Origin: an uncultured Woeseiaceae bacterium
Lineage (GTDB): Bacteria; Pseudomonadota; Gammaproteobacteria; Steroidobacterales; Woeseiaceae
Length of the DNA stretch: 64,000 nucleotides
Assembly: GCA_947258565.1 (NCBI GenBank)
Contig: CAMYJB010000015.1
Span: 100,185-164,184 of the forward strand
Direction of reading: 5' to 3'
This document shows, piece after piece, positions 16,796 to 28,633 of the stretch. Numbering within the stretch: position 1 is the stretch's first letter; each line of letters opens with the position of its first letter. A model generated the notes under the pieces. The model saw only the letters and a program-made list of their open reading frames with translations, did not search any database and was not told where the DNA came from. Both the position numbers and the translations under genes were made by a program.

Positions 16796-18157
16796 TCAGC
16801 TTTTCTTCGTAGGCCGCGTCCAGCCCCTGACCGTGAGCTGCTTGCTTCGTTCCAGCGTCAGCTGATCGGGTGGCGCGTCTTTCGAGATCGTCGATCCGGC
16901 GCCGATCGTGGCGCCCTTTCCGACTTCGATCGGCGCGACGAGATTTACGCTGGAGCCGATAAAAGCACCGTCGCCAATTGTCGTCTGGTGCTTGTTTGCT
17001 CCGTCGTAATTGCAGGTGATCGTACCGGCGCCGACGTTGACGTTCTCGCCGATATCGCTGTCGCCGATATAGGTCAGGTGATTGACCTTGCTGCCTTTGC
17101 GGATTTTGCTCTGCTTGATCTCGACGAAGTTGCCAACCTTGACCTTCGCAGCCAGCTCGGCACCCGGTCGTAGTCGCGCGAACGGTCCGATCTCGCAGTA
17201 AGCGTCCGCCATGGCGCCTTCGATATAGCAGTTTGGGTGCACGACGACACCCGCGCCGAGCACGCTGTCTCGGATCACGTTGTTCGACTCGATGCGCACA
17301 CCGTTGCCCAGCGTAACTTCGCCCTCGAATACCGCATTGACATCGATGAATACATCCTTCCCACAGGTCAGCTTGCCACGAATATCCACTCGTGCCGGAT
17401 CGGCGAAGCCCACGCCGTCGCTCATCAATTCGTCGATCAGCCTCGCCTGTAAAGCGCGCTCGGCCTCCGCGAGCTGTTTTTTATCGTTGATGCCCATCAC
17501 CTCCACCTGGTTCTGCGCCTTGACGCCGTGAACTGTTAGTCCGTCTGCCACCGCCATCCCGATCACGTCGGTCAGGTAATACTCGCCCTGTGCATTGTCG
17601 TTGCTCAGCCTGCCGAGCCATTGTCTCAGTTTCGCGGCCGGACAAACCATGACACCGGTATTGATTTCTGTGATCGCTTTTTGTGAACCACTCGCATCTT
17701 TCTCTTCGACGATCCCGGTGACTGCGTCCCCGTCGCGAATGATGCGGCCATAGCCCGCCGGGTCCTCCATGTCCACCGTCAGGACCAGGACGTCGTCCTC
17801 GTTTCCGGCATCGAGCATCGATCTCAATGTGCTGGTGGTGAGGAGCGGCACGTCACCGAACAGCACCAGTACGCGATTCGCATCCGGCGTGCCCGGTATG
17901 GCCTGCAACATCGCATGCCCGGTACCGAGCTGTTGCGCCTGCAGTGCCCAGCGAATGTCGGCAGACGGAAACGCGGCGCGGACCGCTTCTGCCCCATGGC
18001 CATACACGACGCAGACGTCGCTCGCGCCCAGCTCATGGGCACAATCGAGCACGTGCGCCAGCAGGGGCCGGCCCGCCAGGGGCTGCAGCACCTTCGGCAA
18101 TTCGGATCGCATGCGGGTGCCCTGCCCCGCGGCCAGGATGACGACGCTCAGATCCAG
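16796..18157 (-). CDS. glmU: bifunctional GlcNAc-1-P uridyltransferase / GlcN-1-P acetyltransferase
   Basis: GlmU acetylates glucosamine-1-phosphate and then makes UDP-GlcNAc. The N-terminal Rossmann domain has LAAGQGTRM, the UTP-binding loop. The C-terminal part is a left-handed beta-helix of hexapeptide repeats with NVNVGAGTITCNYDGANK and the ending TVRGW. The first ATG at 18112 cuts the UTP loop in half, so the gene must start earlier. Between it and the upstream in-frame stop at 18218-18220 there is no ATG, GTG or TTG. The CTG at 18157 is preceded by GGAG at 18166-18169, 8 bases away, and gives a 453-residue protein beginning (M)DLSVVILAAG, the normal GlmU N-terminus. Confidence 0.95.
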   Translation of the reverse strand: MDLSVVILAAGQGTRMRSELPKVLQPLAGRPLLAHVLDCAHELGASDVCVVYGHGAEAVRAAFPSADIRWALQAQQLGTGHAMLQAIPGTPDANRVLVLFGDVPLLTTSTLRSMLDAGNEDDVLVLTVDMEDPAGYGRIIRDGDAVTGIVEEKDASGSQKAITEINTGVMVCPAAKLRQWLGRLSNDNAQGEYYLTDVIGMAVADGLTVHGVKAQNQVEVMGINDKKQLAEAERALQARLIDELMSDGVGFADPARVDIRGKLTCGKDVFIDVNAVFEGEVTLGNGVRIESNNVIRDSVLGAGVVVHPNCYIEGAMADAYCEIGPFARLRPGAELAAKVKVGNFVEIKQSKIRKGSKVNHLTYIGDSDIGENVNVGAGTITCNYDGANKHQTTIGDGAFIGSSVNLVAPIEVGKGATIGAGSTISKDAPPDQLTLERSKQLTVRGWTRPTKKS

Positions 18158-18217
18158 AGCCGTTACTCCGTGAAAGACGCCAGCGGATGATACCGCAACT
18201 TCCCTGCCGACCGGCGG

Positions 18218-18913
18218 CTAACGCCAGCGATAACCCACCTGGTACATGTAGATGGGACCGGTGAGACGTCCTGCGTTCTGGCCTAACGTGGGCGGCAGGA
18301 AATCATCGTCCCGCACGGTGCCGAAGTCGACGAAATGCATTTTCAGGCTCATCATCACGCCGCGCGAGCTTGCGGGATCACCGCCCCGGAAATCCACCGT
18401 TCCGCCAAGGTAGGCGCCGACCGCACTCTCCTCCCATAATTGTGTCTCCCAGATTATCGGATACTCGCCGGCGATCTCGGTAATGTCCTGCAGATAGTAG
18501 CCGACACCCGCATCCAGGGAATAGCGGTGACGGTTGCCAAACATCCACTTTACGGACGGCGCGAGGTAGCCGTTGCGCGCAGTCAGTGAATCCGAGATGA
18601 AGCGGATATTGCTGTCGTTGTTGAATACGCCGAGGTCGACGCCGGCCAGCAGCTCGGAATTGGCGAAGCGCTTTACGGGCCAGTGCGCAGCGAGATTGAT
18701 ATTGAATCCGGTCTCGTCAAATTCGCCGACCCGGGCGGCATCGAGGTCCGCGAGCCCCGGCCAGCTGTGTGCGCCGATAGCGATCTCGTAGCGACCGCGG
18801 GACGTCGTTACCCAATCGACGTCGTCCTGGGCCCAGGCCGCGCACAGCGGGGCCAGTGGCGCGGCGGCCAGGCCAGCCAGCCAGGGCAACGCCTTTGTTG
18901 TTGATGTGTTCAT
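18218..18913 (-). CDS. outer-membrane beta-barrel protein, unknown role
   Basis: This 231-residue protein has a signal peptide (TKALPWLAGLAAAPLAPLCAAWA) followed by alternating amphipathic strands typical of an outer-membrane barrel of about eight strands, such as FNINLAAHW, LLAGVDLGVF and YSLDAGVGYYL. The last strand is MYQVGYRW. The ATG at 18913 has a strong AAGGAGG 6-7 bases upstream; a longer frame to 18964 adds nothing. No specific family is recognised. It is convergently unrelated to its neighbours and stands alone. Confidence 0.75.
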   Translation of the reverse strand: MNTSTTKALPWLAGLAAAPLAPLCAAWAQDDVDWVTTSRGRYEIAIGAHSWPGLADLDAARVGEFDETGFNINLAAHWPVKRFANSELLAGVDLGVFNNDSNIRFISDSLTARNGYLAPSVKWMFGNRHRYSLDAGVGYYLQDITEIAGEYPIIWETQLWEESAVGAYLGGTVDFRGGDPASSRGVMMSLKMHFVDFGTVRDDDFLPPTLGQNAGRLTGPIYMYQVGYRWR

Positions 18914-19249
18914 AAGGGCCTCCTTGGTTGGGGACTTCCCCACGTTGGAGGCTACGCCAGGCACTGAAAAGCGCCTGATGGGGGGATGAGGATCGCCTGA
19001 TGCTTTACTGAGGCTGCCGTTCCACGGTGCTCAGGCAGCGTTCACCGCGGTCGCACAGAATTTCTGATCTGTGTCGGCATCGGCAATACGATGGGGCTAA
19101 CTGCCGCCCCGCTCGGCGCTGCGCCAGCATCGCACAAGCGGTAAGGAAGCACGGTGAGGTCGTGGCTCAACAGCCGATCTTGCAGAATTGCTCGCAGGAC
19201 GCTGCATTTGTTGCAGGAGCGCTTATCGAGCCACGATATTTCCGTTCGG
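18914..19249. other. spacer upstream of one outer-membrane gene and downstream of the other
   Basis: This 336-base spacer has no credible gene. It must hold the promoter of the 18218-18913 gene, but I cannot point to a clear -35/-10 pair. Confidence 0.4.
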
Positions 19250-19828
19250 TCAGAAGCGCACCACGATGCCGGCGGATAACAGCGTTACATCCTCGACGTC
19301 CGAGATATCGAAGATCTCGTACTCGCCGCGAATCTCGATCGAGCCGAGGTTGAAGCGAACGCCCAGGCCGTAGGCAGGATCGTTGCCGTCGTCGTCAAAG
19401 TCGATACCGCCAATGCTGCCTGCGACCTCCCAATCCACAAAGCCGTACTTCGCGAATAGTCCGACAGGACCGATGTCGACACCCGCGGTCCCGTAGAGGT
19501 TCAGGCCGGTCGGATCGAGGTTGATGGGGACGGTGAGAACGTCGGTGGACGGGCTGCCGAGATCGACGTAGCCACCTTCGATGCCGAGGGTGAATGCGTC
19601 ACTTAGTGCAAAATCGTAGCCGGCGAGGAACTTCCAGCCGAAGTCGTCCTCGTCAAATATCGGCGCGGGATCCGGCAGGACGATACCGTTGCTGACGTTC
19701 GCCTCTACGGCGGCGGTACCCACGCTGCCGCCCATAAAAAAGCCGCTCTCCGCGGCATCGGCGTTGATCGAGTTCAGGGTGAAAAGTGTTGCGCCGGCGA
19801 GCAGCGCGATACGTGTCTGGATAGTCAT
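19250..19828 (-). CDS. OmpA-like/opacity-type beta-barrel protein
   Basis: This 192-residue protein has a signal peptide ending near INADA. FFMGGSVGTAAVEA is followed by about eight amphipathic strands, such as WKFLAGYDFAL, FTLGIEGGYVDLG, LYGTAGVDIGPVGLFAKYGF and YGLGVRFNLG. It ends with the signature SAGIVVRF, whose C-terminal Phe is the outer-membrane insertion signal. It fits the eight-stranded OmpA N-domain/opacity group. There is no peptidoglycan-binding domain. The gene stands downstream of the atp operon, separated by a long inverted repeat. Confidence 0.8.
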   Translation of the reverse strand: MTIQTRIALLAGATLFTLNSINADAAESGFFMGGSVGTAAVEANVSNGIVLPDPAPIFDEDDFGWKFLAGYDFALSDAFTLGIEGGYVDLGSPSTDVLTVPINLDPTGLNLYGTAGVDIGPVGLFAKYGFVDWEVAGSIGGIDFDDDGNDPAYGLGVRFNLGSIEIRGEYEIFDISDVEDVTLLSAGIVVRF

Positions 19829-19940
19829 GTTTATGCCCTTTCTTGTTGCGAAGAATGTAGAACGGGCAAAAGCTTACGCAGGGCAACGTGAACGGCAGAT
19901 TAATCGGCCCTTCGCGGGAATTATGTAAGAAGAGGTAAAA

Positions 19941-20014
19941 GGGGACAGTGACTTTAAGTGCCAGGCGTATTCATCAGCATCATCGTACGCCTGGCACTTA
20001 AAGTCACTGTCCCC
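19941..20014. repeat. long perfect inverted repeat, copy A
   Basis: The arms at 19941-19969 and 19986-20014 are exact reverse complements over 29 bases and are separated by 16. The arm begins GGGGACAGTGACTTTAAGTG and ends CCAGGCGTA. It lies 8 bases beyond the atpC stop, at the end of the atp operon. Copy B at 28521 shares the core sequence. GGGGACAG-type palindromes of this kind are often REP-like elements mobilised by RAYT transposases, which is family knowledge; no RAYT gene lies in this window. Confidence 0.9.
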
Positions 20015-20022
20015 AAATTGGT

Positions 20023-20439
20023 TTAGCGCTTGCCCTTGAGCTTCTGTGCAGCCCGATAGCGAGCTTCGGCTTCGGCGAGTTCCGCCTGCGCCTTCGCGAC
20101 ATCCGTTTCCCCGGATATGCCTTCCAGCGCTTTAGCCGCTTCGTCCCTGGCCGCCAGGGCTGCCGCCTCGTCGAGCTGGTCGCCTCGCAGGGCCGTGTCG
20201 GCGAGCACCATCACCGCATGGGGCTGCACTTCGAGCATGCCGCCGGTGATGTAAAAGAAGTGCTCGGTACCCTCCGTATCCTGGACGCGGACTTCGCCGG
20301 GTTTCAAGGCCGTGAGCAGGGGCGCGTGCCGCGGCGCGATACCGACCTCGCCCATTTTTGCGGGCGCGAACACCATGGCCGCTTCGCCGGAATAGATCTC
20401 GCCTTCAGCGGATACGATGTCGACTTCGATTGTTGCCAT
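20023..20439 (-). CDS. atpC: F-type ATP synthase subunit epsilon
   Basis: This is the epsilon subunit of the F1 central stalk, 138 residues. The N-terminal beta-sandwich runs over about residues 1-85 (SAEGEIYSGEA, APRHAPLLTALKPGE, YITGGMLEVQP). The C-terminal helical hairpin, rich in Ala and Glu, can inhibit ATP hydrolysis. It is the last gene of the atp operon, 70 bases after atpD. That gap carries a REP hairpin. Confidence 0.97.
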   Translation of the reverse strand: MATIEVDIVSAEGEIYSGEAAMVFAPAKMGEVGIAPRHAPLLTALKPGEVRVQDTEGTEHFFYITGGMLEVQPHAVMVLADTALRGDQLDEAAALAARDEAAKALEGISGETDVAKAQAELAEAEARYRAAQKLKGKR

Positions 20440-20471
20440 GTCGATAACTCTGTTGTCGTTGCGTCAGGGTC

Positions 20472-20495
20472 GCGCGCCAAGGCGCGCTCCTACAG
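20472..20495 (-). repeat. GTAG-type REP hairpin between atpD and atpC
   Basis: Read on the minus strand it is CTGTAGGA followed by a stem of seven bases, GCGCGCC, two loop bases and GGCGCGC. It has exactly the same layout as the element at 25482-25505: the GTAG head, then a 7-2-7 stem. GTAG-headed REPs are known from Pseudomonas and Stenotrophomonas relatives. Confidence 0.75.
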
Positions 20496-20509
20496 CACCA
20501 GAACCTTCT

Positions 20510-21901
<1,392 letters not shown>

Positions 21902-22774
21902 CTAACCTGAAACGGCAGCAGCGCCGCCGACAATTTCTGAAATTTCCTGCGTGATCGCAGCCTGTCGAGCCTTGTTGTACTCGAGCTGCAATCCGTCGAT
22001 GATTTCGCCCGCGTTATCCGTGGCCGATTTCATTGCAACCATTTTCGCCGCCATTTCGCAGGCGAAGTTCTCGACCGCGCCGCGGTAGACCTGCGATTCG
22101 ATGTAGCGCGTCAGCACGTCGTCGAGCAGCTCCCCCGCGTCCGGCTCATAGATGTAGTCCCAGTGTTCCTGCAACGATTCGTCGCCGAGATCGATCTGGC
22201 TCACGGGCAACAGCGTTGTGACTTCCGGCTTCTGGCTCATCGCACTCACGAACTCGTTGTGCACGAGGAAGAGACGGTCGATCGTGCCTTCCTCGTATGA
22301 CTGCAGCATGATCGTGATCGCGCCGATGAGGTCGTTGACGCTCGGGCGGTCGCCGAGGTGCGATGCGGTGCCGACAACGTTACCGCCCATGCGGCGGAAG
22401 AACTGCACCGCTTTCGCACCGACCAGTGCCAGGTCGACTTCCACGCCTTCGCCCTGCCACTTAGCGATCTCGCCGATCACGGTCTTGAAAAGATTCGCGT
22501 TCAGGCCGCCACAGAGGCCGCGATCCGTCGAGATGACGATGAGACCGACGCGTTTCGCATCCCGCTCGATCAGGAACGGATGCTTGTAGTCCGGGTTCGC
22601 GTATGCGAGGTGGCCGATCACGCGACGGATGCGCTGTGCATACGGACGTGACTCTTCCATCTGTCGCTGCGCCTTGCGGATCTTGCTCGCAGCCACCTTC
22701 TCCATCGCGCTCGTGATCTTCTGCATGTTCTTTACAGAAGCGATCTTGGAGCGGATTTCTTTTTCGCCGGCCAA
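21902..22774 (-). CDS. atpG: F-type ATP synthase subunit gamma
   Basis: This is the central rotor shaft, 290 residues. It has the family N-terminus [19 protein letters not shown] and the C-terminal [21 protein letters not shown] region. Both form the coiled coil inside the alpha-beta hexamer. The start is a TTG, with GGAG about ten bases upstream. Confidence 0.97.
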   Translation of the reverse strand: MAGEKEIRSKIASVKNMQKITSAMEKVAASKIRKAQRQMEESRPYAQRIRRVIGHLAYANPDYKHPFLIERDAKRVGLIVISTDRGLCGGLNANLFKTVIGEIAKWQGEGVEVDLALVGAKAVQFFRRMGGNVVGTASHLGDRPSVNDLIGAITIMLQSYEEGTIDRLFLVHNEFVSAMSQKPEVTTLLPVSQIDLGDESLQEHWDYIYEPDAGELLDDVLTRYIESQVYRGAVENFACEMAAKMVAMKSATDNAGEIIDGLQLEYNKARQAAITQEISEIVGGAAAVSG

Positions 22775-22864
22775 GTCTGGTCTCCTAGAAAATTAACCGT
22801 TCGCGTTCATGTCGGTTCGAAAGACGGCAGCAAGCCCAAACGAGGGATCTGCTGTCTGATTCGA

Positions 22865-24406
22865 TCAATACGCCCCTTTCTCGGCAAACGCATCACAAAT
22901 GCTTTTCAGTTTCGCCTCGATCTCGTCGTTGTAATCGCCCGACTGGTTGATGGCGTCGAGGTCGGCCTGGTTGCTGGAGCGCGCGAAATCGTGCAGCTCC
23001 GTCTCGTAGTCGACCACCTTCTCGACAGGAACGTTATCGAGATAACCCTCATTGACTGCGTAGAGCGACAGGCCCATCTCGGCAACCGACAGGGGCGAGT
23101 ACTGCTTTTGCTTCATGAGTTCCGTGACGCGCTGACCGCGCTCGAGCTGCTTGCGCGTTGCGGCATCGAGGTCGGAGGCAAACTGGGCGAATGCCGCCAG
23201 CTCGCGATACTGCGCGAGTGCGAGGCGTACGCCGCCGCCGAGCTTCTTGATGATCTTGGTCTGCGCCGCACCACCCACGCGAGACACCGACAGGCCGGCG
23301 TTGATTGCGGGGCGGATACCGGCATTGAACAGGTCCGTCTCGAGGAAGATCTGGCCGTCGGTGATCGAGATGACGTTGGTCGGCACGAACGCCGATACGT
23401 CACCGGCCTGGGTCTCGATGATCGGCAACGCCGTCAGCGACCCCGTCTTGCCCTTGATCTTGCCGCCCGATACCTCTTCCACGTGCTCCGCATTGACGCG
23501 GGCCGCACGCTCGAGCAGGCGCGAGTGCAGGTAGAAGACATCACCCGGGTAGGCTTCGCGGCCCGGCGGGCGTCTCAGCAACAGCGATACCTGGCGATAC
23601 GCCCAGGCCTGCTTGGTAAGATCGTCGTAGATGATGAGCGCATCCTCGCCGTTGTCGAGGAAGTACTCGCCCATCGAGCAGCCCGCATACGGGGCGATGT
23701 ACTGCATCGCCGGGCTGTCCGCGGCAGGGGCGGCCACGACGATGGTGTGCTCCATGGCGCCCTCTTCCTCGAGCTTCCTGACGACACCCGCGATCGAGGA
23801 GGCCTTCTGGCCGATCGCGACGTAGATACATTTGATGCCCGTGCCACGCTGGTTGATGATCGTATCGACGGCGACGGCGGTCTTGCCGGTCTGGCGGTCG
23901 CCGATGATCAGCTCACGCTGGCCGCGACCGATCGGCACCATCGAGTCGATGGACTTGAGGCCGGTCTGGACGGGCTGCGACACCGACTGGCGCGCGATCA
24001 CGCCCGGCGCGACCTTCTCGATCGGCGCCGTGCCGTCGGCCTCGATCGGGCCCTTGCCATCGATCGGGGTACCCAGTGAGTCGACGACGCGGCCGAGCAA
24101 GCCACGGCCCACCGGGACCTCGAGAATGCGGCCGGTCGTCTTGACCGTATCGCCTTCGGAAATGTGCTTGTAGTCACCGAGGACGACGGCACCCACCGAG
24201 TCCTGCTCCAGGTTGAGCGCCATGCCGAAGGTGTTGCCGGGGAACTCGAGCATTTCGCCATAGCGAGCGTCGGCGAGTCCGTGGATACGGACGATACCGT
24301 CGGTCACCGCGATAACGGTGCCGACGTCACGCGCTTCGGTCGTTACCTCGAAATTCTCGATGCGTTCCTTAATCAGCTGGCTGATTTCAGAAGCTTTGAG
24401 TGCCAT
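22865..24406 (-). CDS. atpA: F-type ATP synthase subunit alpha
   Basis: This is the regulatory nucleotide-binding F1 subunit, 513 residues. It has the P-loop [10 protein letters not shown] near residue 170, the [14 protein letters not shown] region before it, and the conserved [19 protein letters not shown] near residue 355. All domains are complete. It is separated from atpG by 90 bases. Confidence 0.98.
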   Translation of the reverse strand: MALKASEISQLIKERIENFEVTTEARDVGTVIAVTDGIVRIHGLADARYGEMLEFPGNTFGMALNLEQDSVGAVVLGDYKHISEGDTVKTTGRILEVPVGRGLLGRVVDSLGTPIDGKGPIEADGTAPIEKVAPGVIARQSVSQPVQTGLKSIDSMVPIGRGQRELIIGDRQTGKTAVAVDTIINQRGTGIKCIYVAIGQKASSIAGVVRKLEEEGAMEHTIVVAAPAADSPAMQYIAPYAGCSMGEYFLDNGEDALIIYDDLTKQAWAYRQVSLLLRRPPGREAYPGDVFYLHSRLLERAARVNAEHVEEVSGGKIKGKTGSLTALPIIETQAGDVSAFVPTNVISITDGQIFLETDLFNAGIRPAINAGLSVSRVGGAAQTKIIKKLGGGVRLALAQYRELAAFAQFASDLDAATRKQLERGQRVTELMKQKQYSPLSVAEMGLSLYAVNEGYLDNVPVEKVVDYETELHDFARSSNQADLDAINQSGDYNDEIEAKLKSICDAFAEKGAY

Positions 24407-24419
24407 GTTGTTTTCCTCT

Positions 24420-24983
24420 TTACTTGGTCAGCGCGTTGGCCAGGCCCTCGAGCCTGGCGCGCAACGAACCATCAATAACGACATCGCCCGCGCGGATCAC
24501 CGCGCCGCCGATGAGATTTTCGTCGATTTCGGTCGAGATCCTGACGTCACGCCCGAGCTTCGCCGCGAGCGAACCCGCGATGGCCTGTTCCTGTGCCGCG
24601 CTCAGCGGCGCCGCCGCCGTGATAACGGCATCGATGCTGTTCTCCACCCTGGCCTTGAGCGCTTCGAACTGCTCCGATATCTCCGGCAGCACGGCGACAC
24701 GGCCGTTCTCGAGCAGCAGCTTGAGGAAGTTCGTGCCATGCTGGCTGCCGCCGGCGAATACCGAACCCTTGCCCACCGACTCGGCGAACAGGTCCTGCAG
24801 AAACTGGAGACGCTGATCGTCGTTCAGTGACGGCTGGCCGAGGAAGGCCACGACCTGGCCGTCGCCGATCAGGTCCCTGGCAGCGGCCAGCGACGCGGAC
24901 AGCTCGTCCAGCGCGCCGTTCTCCTGGGCGACCTCGAAAATCGCCTGGGCGTAAGGCCTTGCCACTGTATTGTTGTCAGCCAC
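24420..24983 (-). CDS. atpH: F-type ATP synthase subunit delta
   Basis: This is the peripheral-stalk cap that joins the b subunits to the top of F1, 187 residues, slightly longer than usual. [12 protein letters not shown] at the N-terminus and the C-terminal [21 protein letters not shown] are family hallmarks. The gene starts 3 bases after the atpF stop. Confidence 0.96.
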   Translation of the reverse strand: MADNNTVARPYAQAIFEVAQENGALDELSASLAAARDLIGDGQVVAFLGQPSLNDDQRLQFLQDLFAESVGKGSVFAGGSQHGTNFLKLLLENGRVAVLPEISEQFEALKARVENSIDAVITAAAPLSAAQEQAIAGSLAAKLGRDVRISTEIDENLIGGAVIRAGDVVIDGSLRARLEGLANALTK

Positions 24984-24986
24984 CGT

Positions 24987-25457
24987 CTACAGCTCCTGTG
25001 CAAGCTTGCCCAGGATGTCCTCGTGTGCCTTGTCGTCGATCTCGCGCTTGAGAATCTTTTCCGCGCTCGCGACCGCGATGGCCGATACCTGGCCCCGCAG
25101 TTCCTCACGAGCCTTGTTGATTTCCTGCTCGATCTCGGCCTTGGCTGCCGTAAGCTGGCGCTCGCGTTCCCTGACGCCGTCCGACTTGCCTTCCGCTACG
25201 ATCTCGTTGGCCCGGGCATGGGCCTGGTCGAGTATCGACGTCGCCTGCTTGCGCGCATCGTCGACAATCTCTTCGGCTTCCGCCTGCGCCTTTACAAGCT
25301 TGTCCTGGCCCTTCTCGGCGGCAGCGAGGCCTTCGGCAATCTGTTCCTGGCGCTCTTCGATGGCGTTCAGGATCGGCGGCCATATGAACTTCATGCAGAA
25401 CCAGACGAACACGATCATCGCGATCGTCTGGCCGATGAGCGTTAGATTAATGTCCAA
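24987..25457 (-). CDS. atpF: F-type ATP synthase subunit b
   Basis: This is the peripheral stalk subunit, 156 residues. One N-terminal membrane helix ([18 protein letters not shown]) is followed by a long, charged, Ala/Glu/Lys-rich helix that forms the b dimer. It has the usual gammaproteobacterial length. An 84-base gap with a REP hairpin separates it from atpE. Confidence 0.97.
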   Translation of the reverse strand: MDINLTLIGQTIAMIVFVWFCMKFIWPPILNAIEERQEQIAEGLAAAEKGQDKLVKAQAEAEEIVDDARKQATSILDQAHARANEIVAEGKSDGVRERERQLTAAKAEIEQEINKAREELRGQVSAIAVASAEKILKREIDDKAHEDILGKLAQEL

Positions 25458-25481
25458 GGAATTCTCCTGACTCTGTTATTC

Positions 25482-25505
25482 GCGGTTCGGGAACCGCTCC
25501 TACAG
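25482..25505 (-). repeat. GTAG-type REP hairpin between atpE and atpF
   Basis: Read on the minus strand it is CTGTAGGA followed by the stem GCGGTTC, two loop bases and GAACCGC. The geometry is identical to the element at 20472-20495, although the stem sequence differs. This is the expected signature of a REP family under selection for structure. Confidence 0.75.
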
Positions 25506-25541
25506 CGAGAATCGCTTCTGCAGTGAGAAGCGCTGGTGCGA

Positions 25542-27074
<1,533 letters not shown>

Positions 27075-27358
27075 TTGTGCTTGCCTCCGGCACTAAAAAC
27101 GCCACGTGCAGCGGTGCTCCCGGTGGCTTGTGGCGCTCGATTTTGCGGTGAGTCAGGCGGGCCTGTTTTGGGCTCGCGCATTATAGAGGCAGCCATTGCG
27201 CATCGCAACACGGCAGGCATTCGACTTTAGGCGGCTCCAGCCCCCCTTTTTGCCGGGAAAATTGCCCGATTCGCGGATTTTTCGCATTGCGACCTACCGC
27301 ACATCGGCCGCCCCCGATAGACGTTATAAAAGGTGCGGTAACTGGTCCGGAATGAACA

Positions 27359-28522
27359 ATGCTGTTGATAGTCAGTAATTCCCTGCGGGGCACCAAGAGT
27401 GTCAGCGACGCCGCGCGCGAGCTGAGCCTGACGCTGCGCCATTTCGACAGCCCGGCGGCGCTCTCGGCGCTGATGGCCGGCCAATCCCGGCGCATCGTCG
27501 TCCTCGACAGGGATGACGTGACCAGGGAGACGATCAGCCGGCTCGAAGCGCGCCAGGGCAAGGTGCCGTTCGGGCTCGTGATCGCATCCGACCGGGCGGC
27601 GGTGAGCCAGGCGGCGGGGCCGGAGCTCATCGACAAGCTGCTGGCGTTCAGGAATTTCTCCTGGCTCAAGGCCAGCTTCGACGTGTTCGGGCTGGTCGAC
27701 GTGTTGAAACGCTGCCGCCTTCGCATGCTGCATTTCACGCGCGAGGAAATCGAGCAGGGCTTCAGCGACTTCCAGTTTGTCGTGCGCTACCAGCCCAAGG
27801 TGGAGCGCGGCGACGGCAGCGAATGGCAGACCCGCGAGGCCGAAGCGCTGATCCGCTGGCTGCACCCTGACAGGGGCCTGCTCGGACCGGTCGAGTTTCT
27901 TCCCGAGATCGAGGCCTACGACATGATGCCGCGGCTGACGGAGTTCGTGTTGCGCAAGACGGCCGTGCAAATCGTCAAGTGGCGTGAGCAGCGGCTCGGT
28001 TTCGATATATGCGTCAACCTCGCATCCAGCGAGCTGGGCCGGACCGGTCTCGCGAGTGCCTACGCCGGCATCGTCCGGGAGCACGGTGCAGATTGCAGCA
28101 ATTTCACGTTCGAAGTCGTCGAGCAGGACCTTGTCGACCCCGATGCGGCGCACCTCGATACGCTGAAGCGCCTGCGCAACCATGGGTTCCGTGTCTGCCT
28201 GGACAATTTCCGCGTGGCGGCCCGGTCGCTCAGCATGCTCGAGCGCCTGCCGTTCGACGAGATCAAGATTCACGCGTCGGCGCTGCAGCGGGCCCAGGAT
28301 GACGACGTCGCGCGGCACGTGCTGGCGGCCGTTACCGGCCTGGCGCACAACCTCGGCATGGCCGTGTGCGCCGAAGGCGTGGAAGACGACGAAACCTTCG
28401 AGTTCCTGAAGACCATCCAGTGCGACAAGCTGCAGGGCTTCCTGATCTCGGAGGCGGTGTTGCCGCACATCGTGCGGCGCGCGTATTCCGCAACCTCGGG
28501 CCGCAGCGACGAAGTCGCCTAA
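27359..28522 (+). CDS. degenerate EAL-domain protein
   Basis: This 387-residue protein has an N-terminal region of about 120 residues with an REC-like alternating pattern but no clear phospho-acceptor assignment. An EAL domain follows from about residue 130. Present are EAL (162-164), the Asn in CVNLA (220), Glu in FEVVE (252), Lys in EIKIH (303) and Glu in CAEGVED (339). The DDFGTG loop that binds the second metal reads LDNFRVA (281-287): its second Asp is Asn, and the loop glycines are gone. It probably binds c-di-GMP without cutting it. It faces the atp operon and converges on parB across palindrome B. Confidence 0.85.
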   Translation: MLLIVSNSLRGTKSVSDAARELSLTLRHFDSPAALSALMAGQSRRIVVLDRDDVTRETISRLEARQGKVPFGLVIASDRAAVSQAAGPELIDKLLAFRNFSWLKASFDVFGLVDVLKRCRLRMLHFTREEIEQGFSDFQFVVRYQPKVERGDGSEWQTREAEALIRWLHPDRGLLGPVEFLPEIEAYDMMPRLTEFVLRKTAVQIVKWREQRLGFDICVNLASSELGRTGLASAYAGIVREHGADCSNFTFEVVEQDLVDPDAAHLDTLKRLRNHGFRVCLDNFRVAARSLSMLERLPFDEIKIHASALQRAQDDDVARHVLAAVTGLAHNLGMAVCAEGVEDDETFEFLKTIQCDKLQGFLISEAVLPHIVRRAYSATSGRSDEVA

Positions 28523-28611
28523 GAATTAGGGGACAGTGACTTAAAGTGCCAGGCTAGCTGGGCGCAAATGGCCGAAAGCCTGGCACTTTAAGTCACTGTC
28601 CCCTAATTCTT
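28521..28611. repeat. long perfect inverted repeat, copy B
   Basis: The arms at 28521-28555 and 28577-28611 are exact reverse complements over 35 bases and are separated by 21. The core reads GGGGACAGTGACTTAAAGTG then CCAGGC. It differs from copy A by one base, and the difference is mirrored in both arms so that pairing is kept. It begins within the EAL stop codon and ends 22 bases before the parB stop, so it occupies the whole convergent gap. Confidence 0.9.
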
Positions 28612-28633
28612 AATTTCGGTCGCGGGAGCCGGC

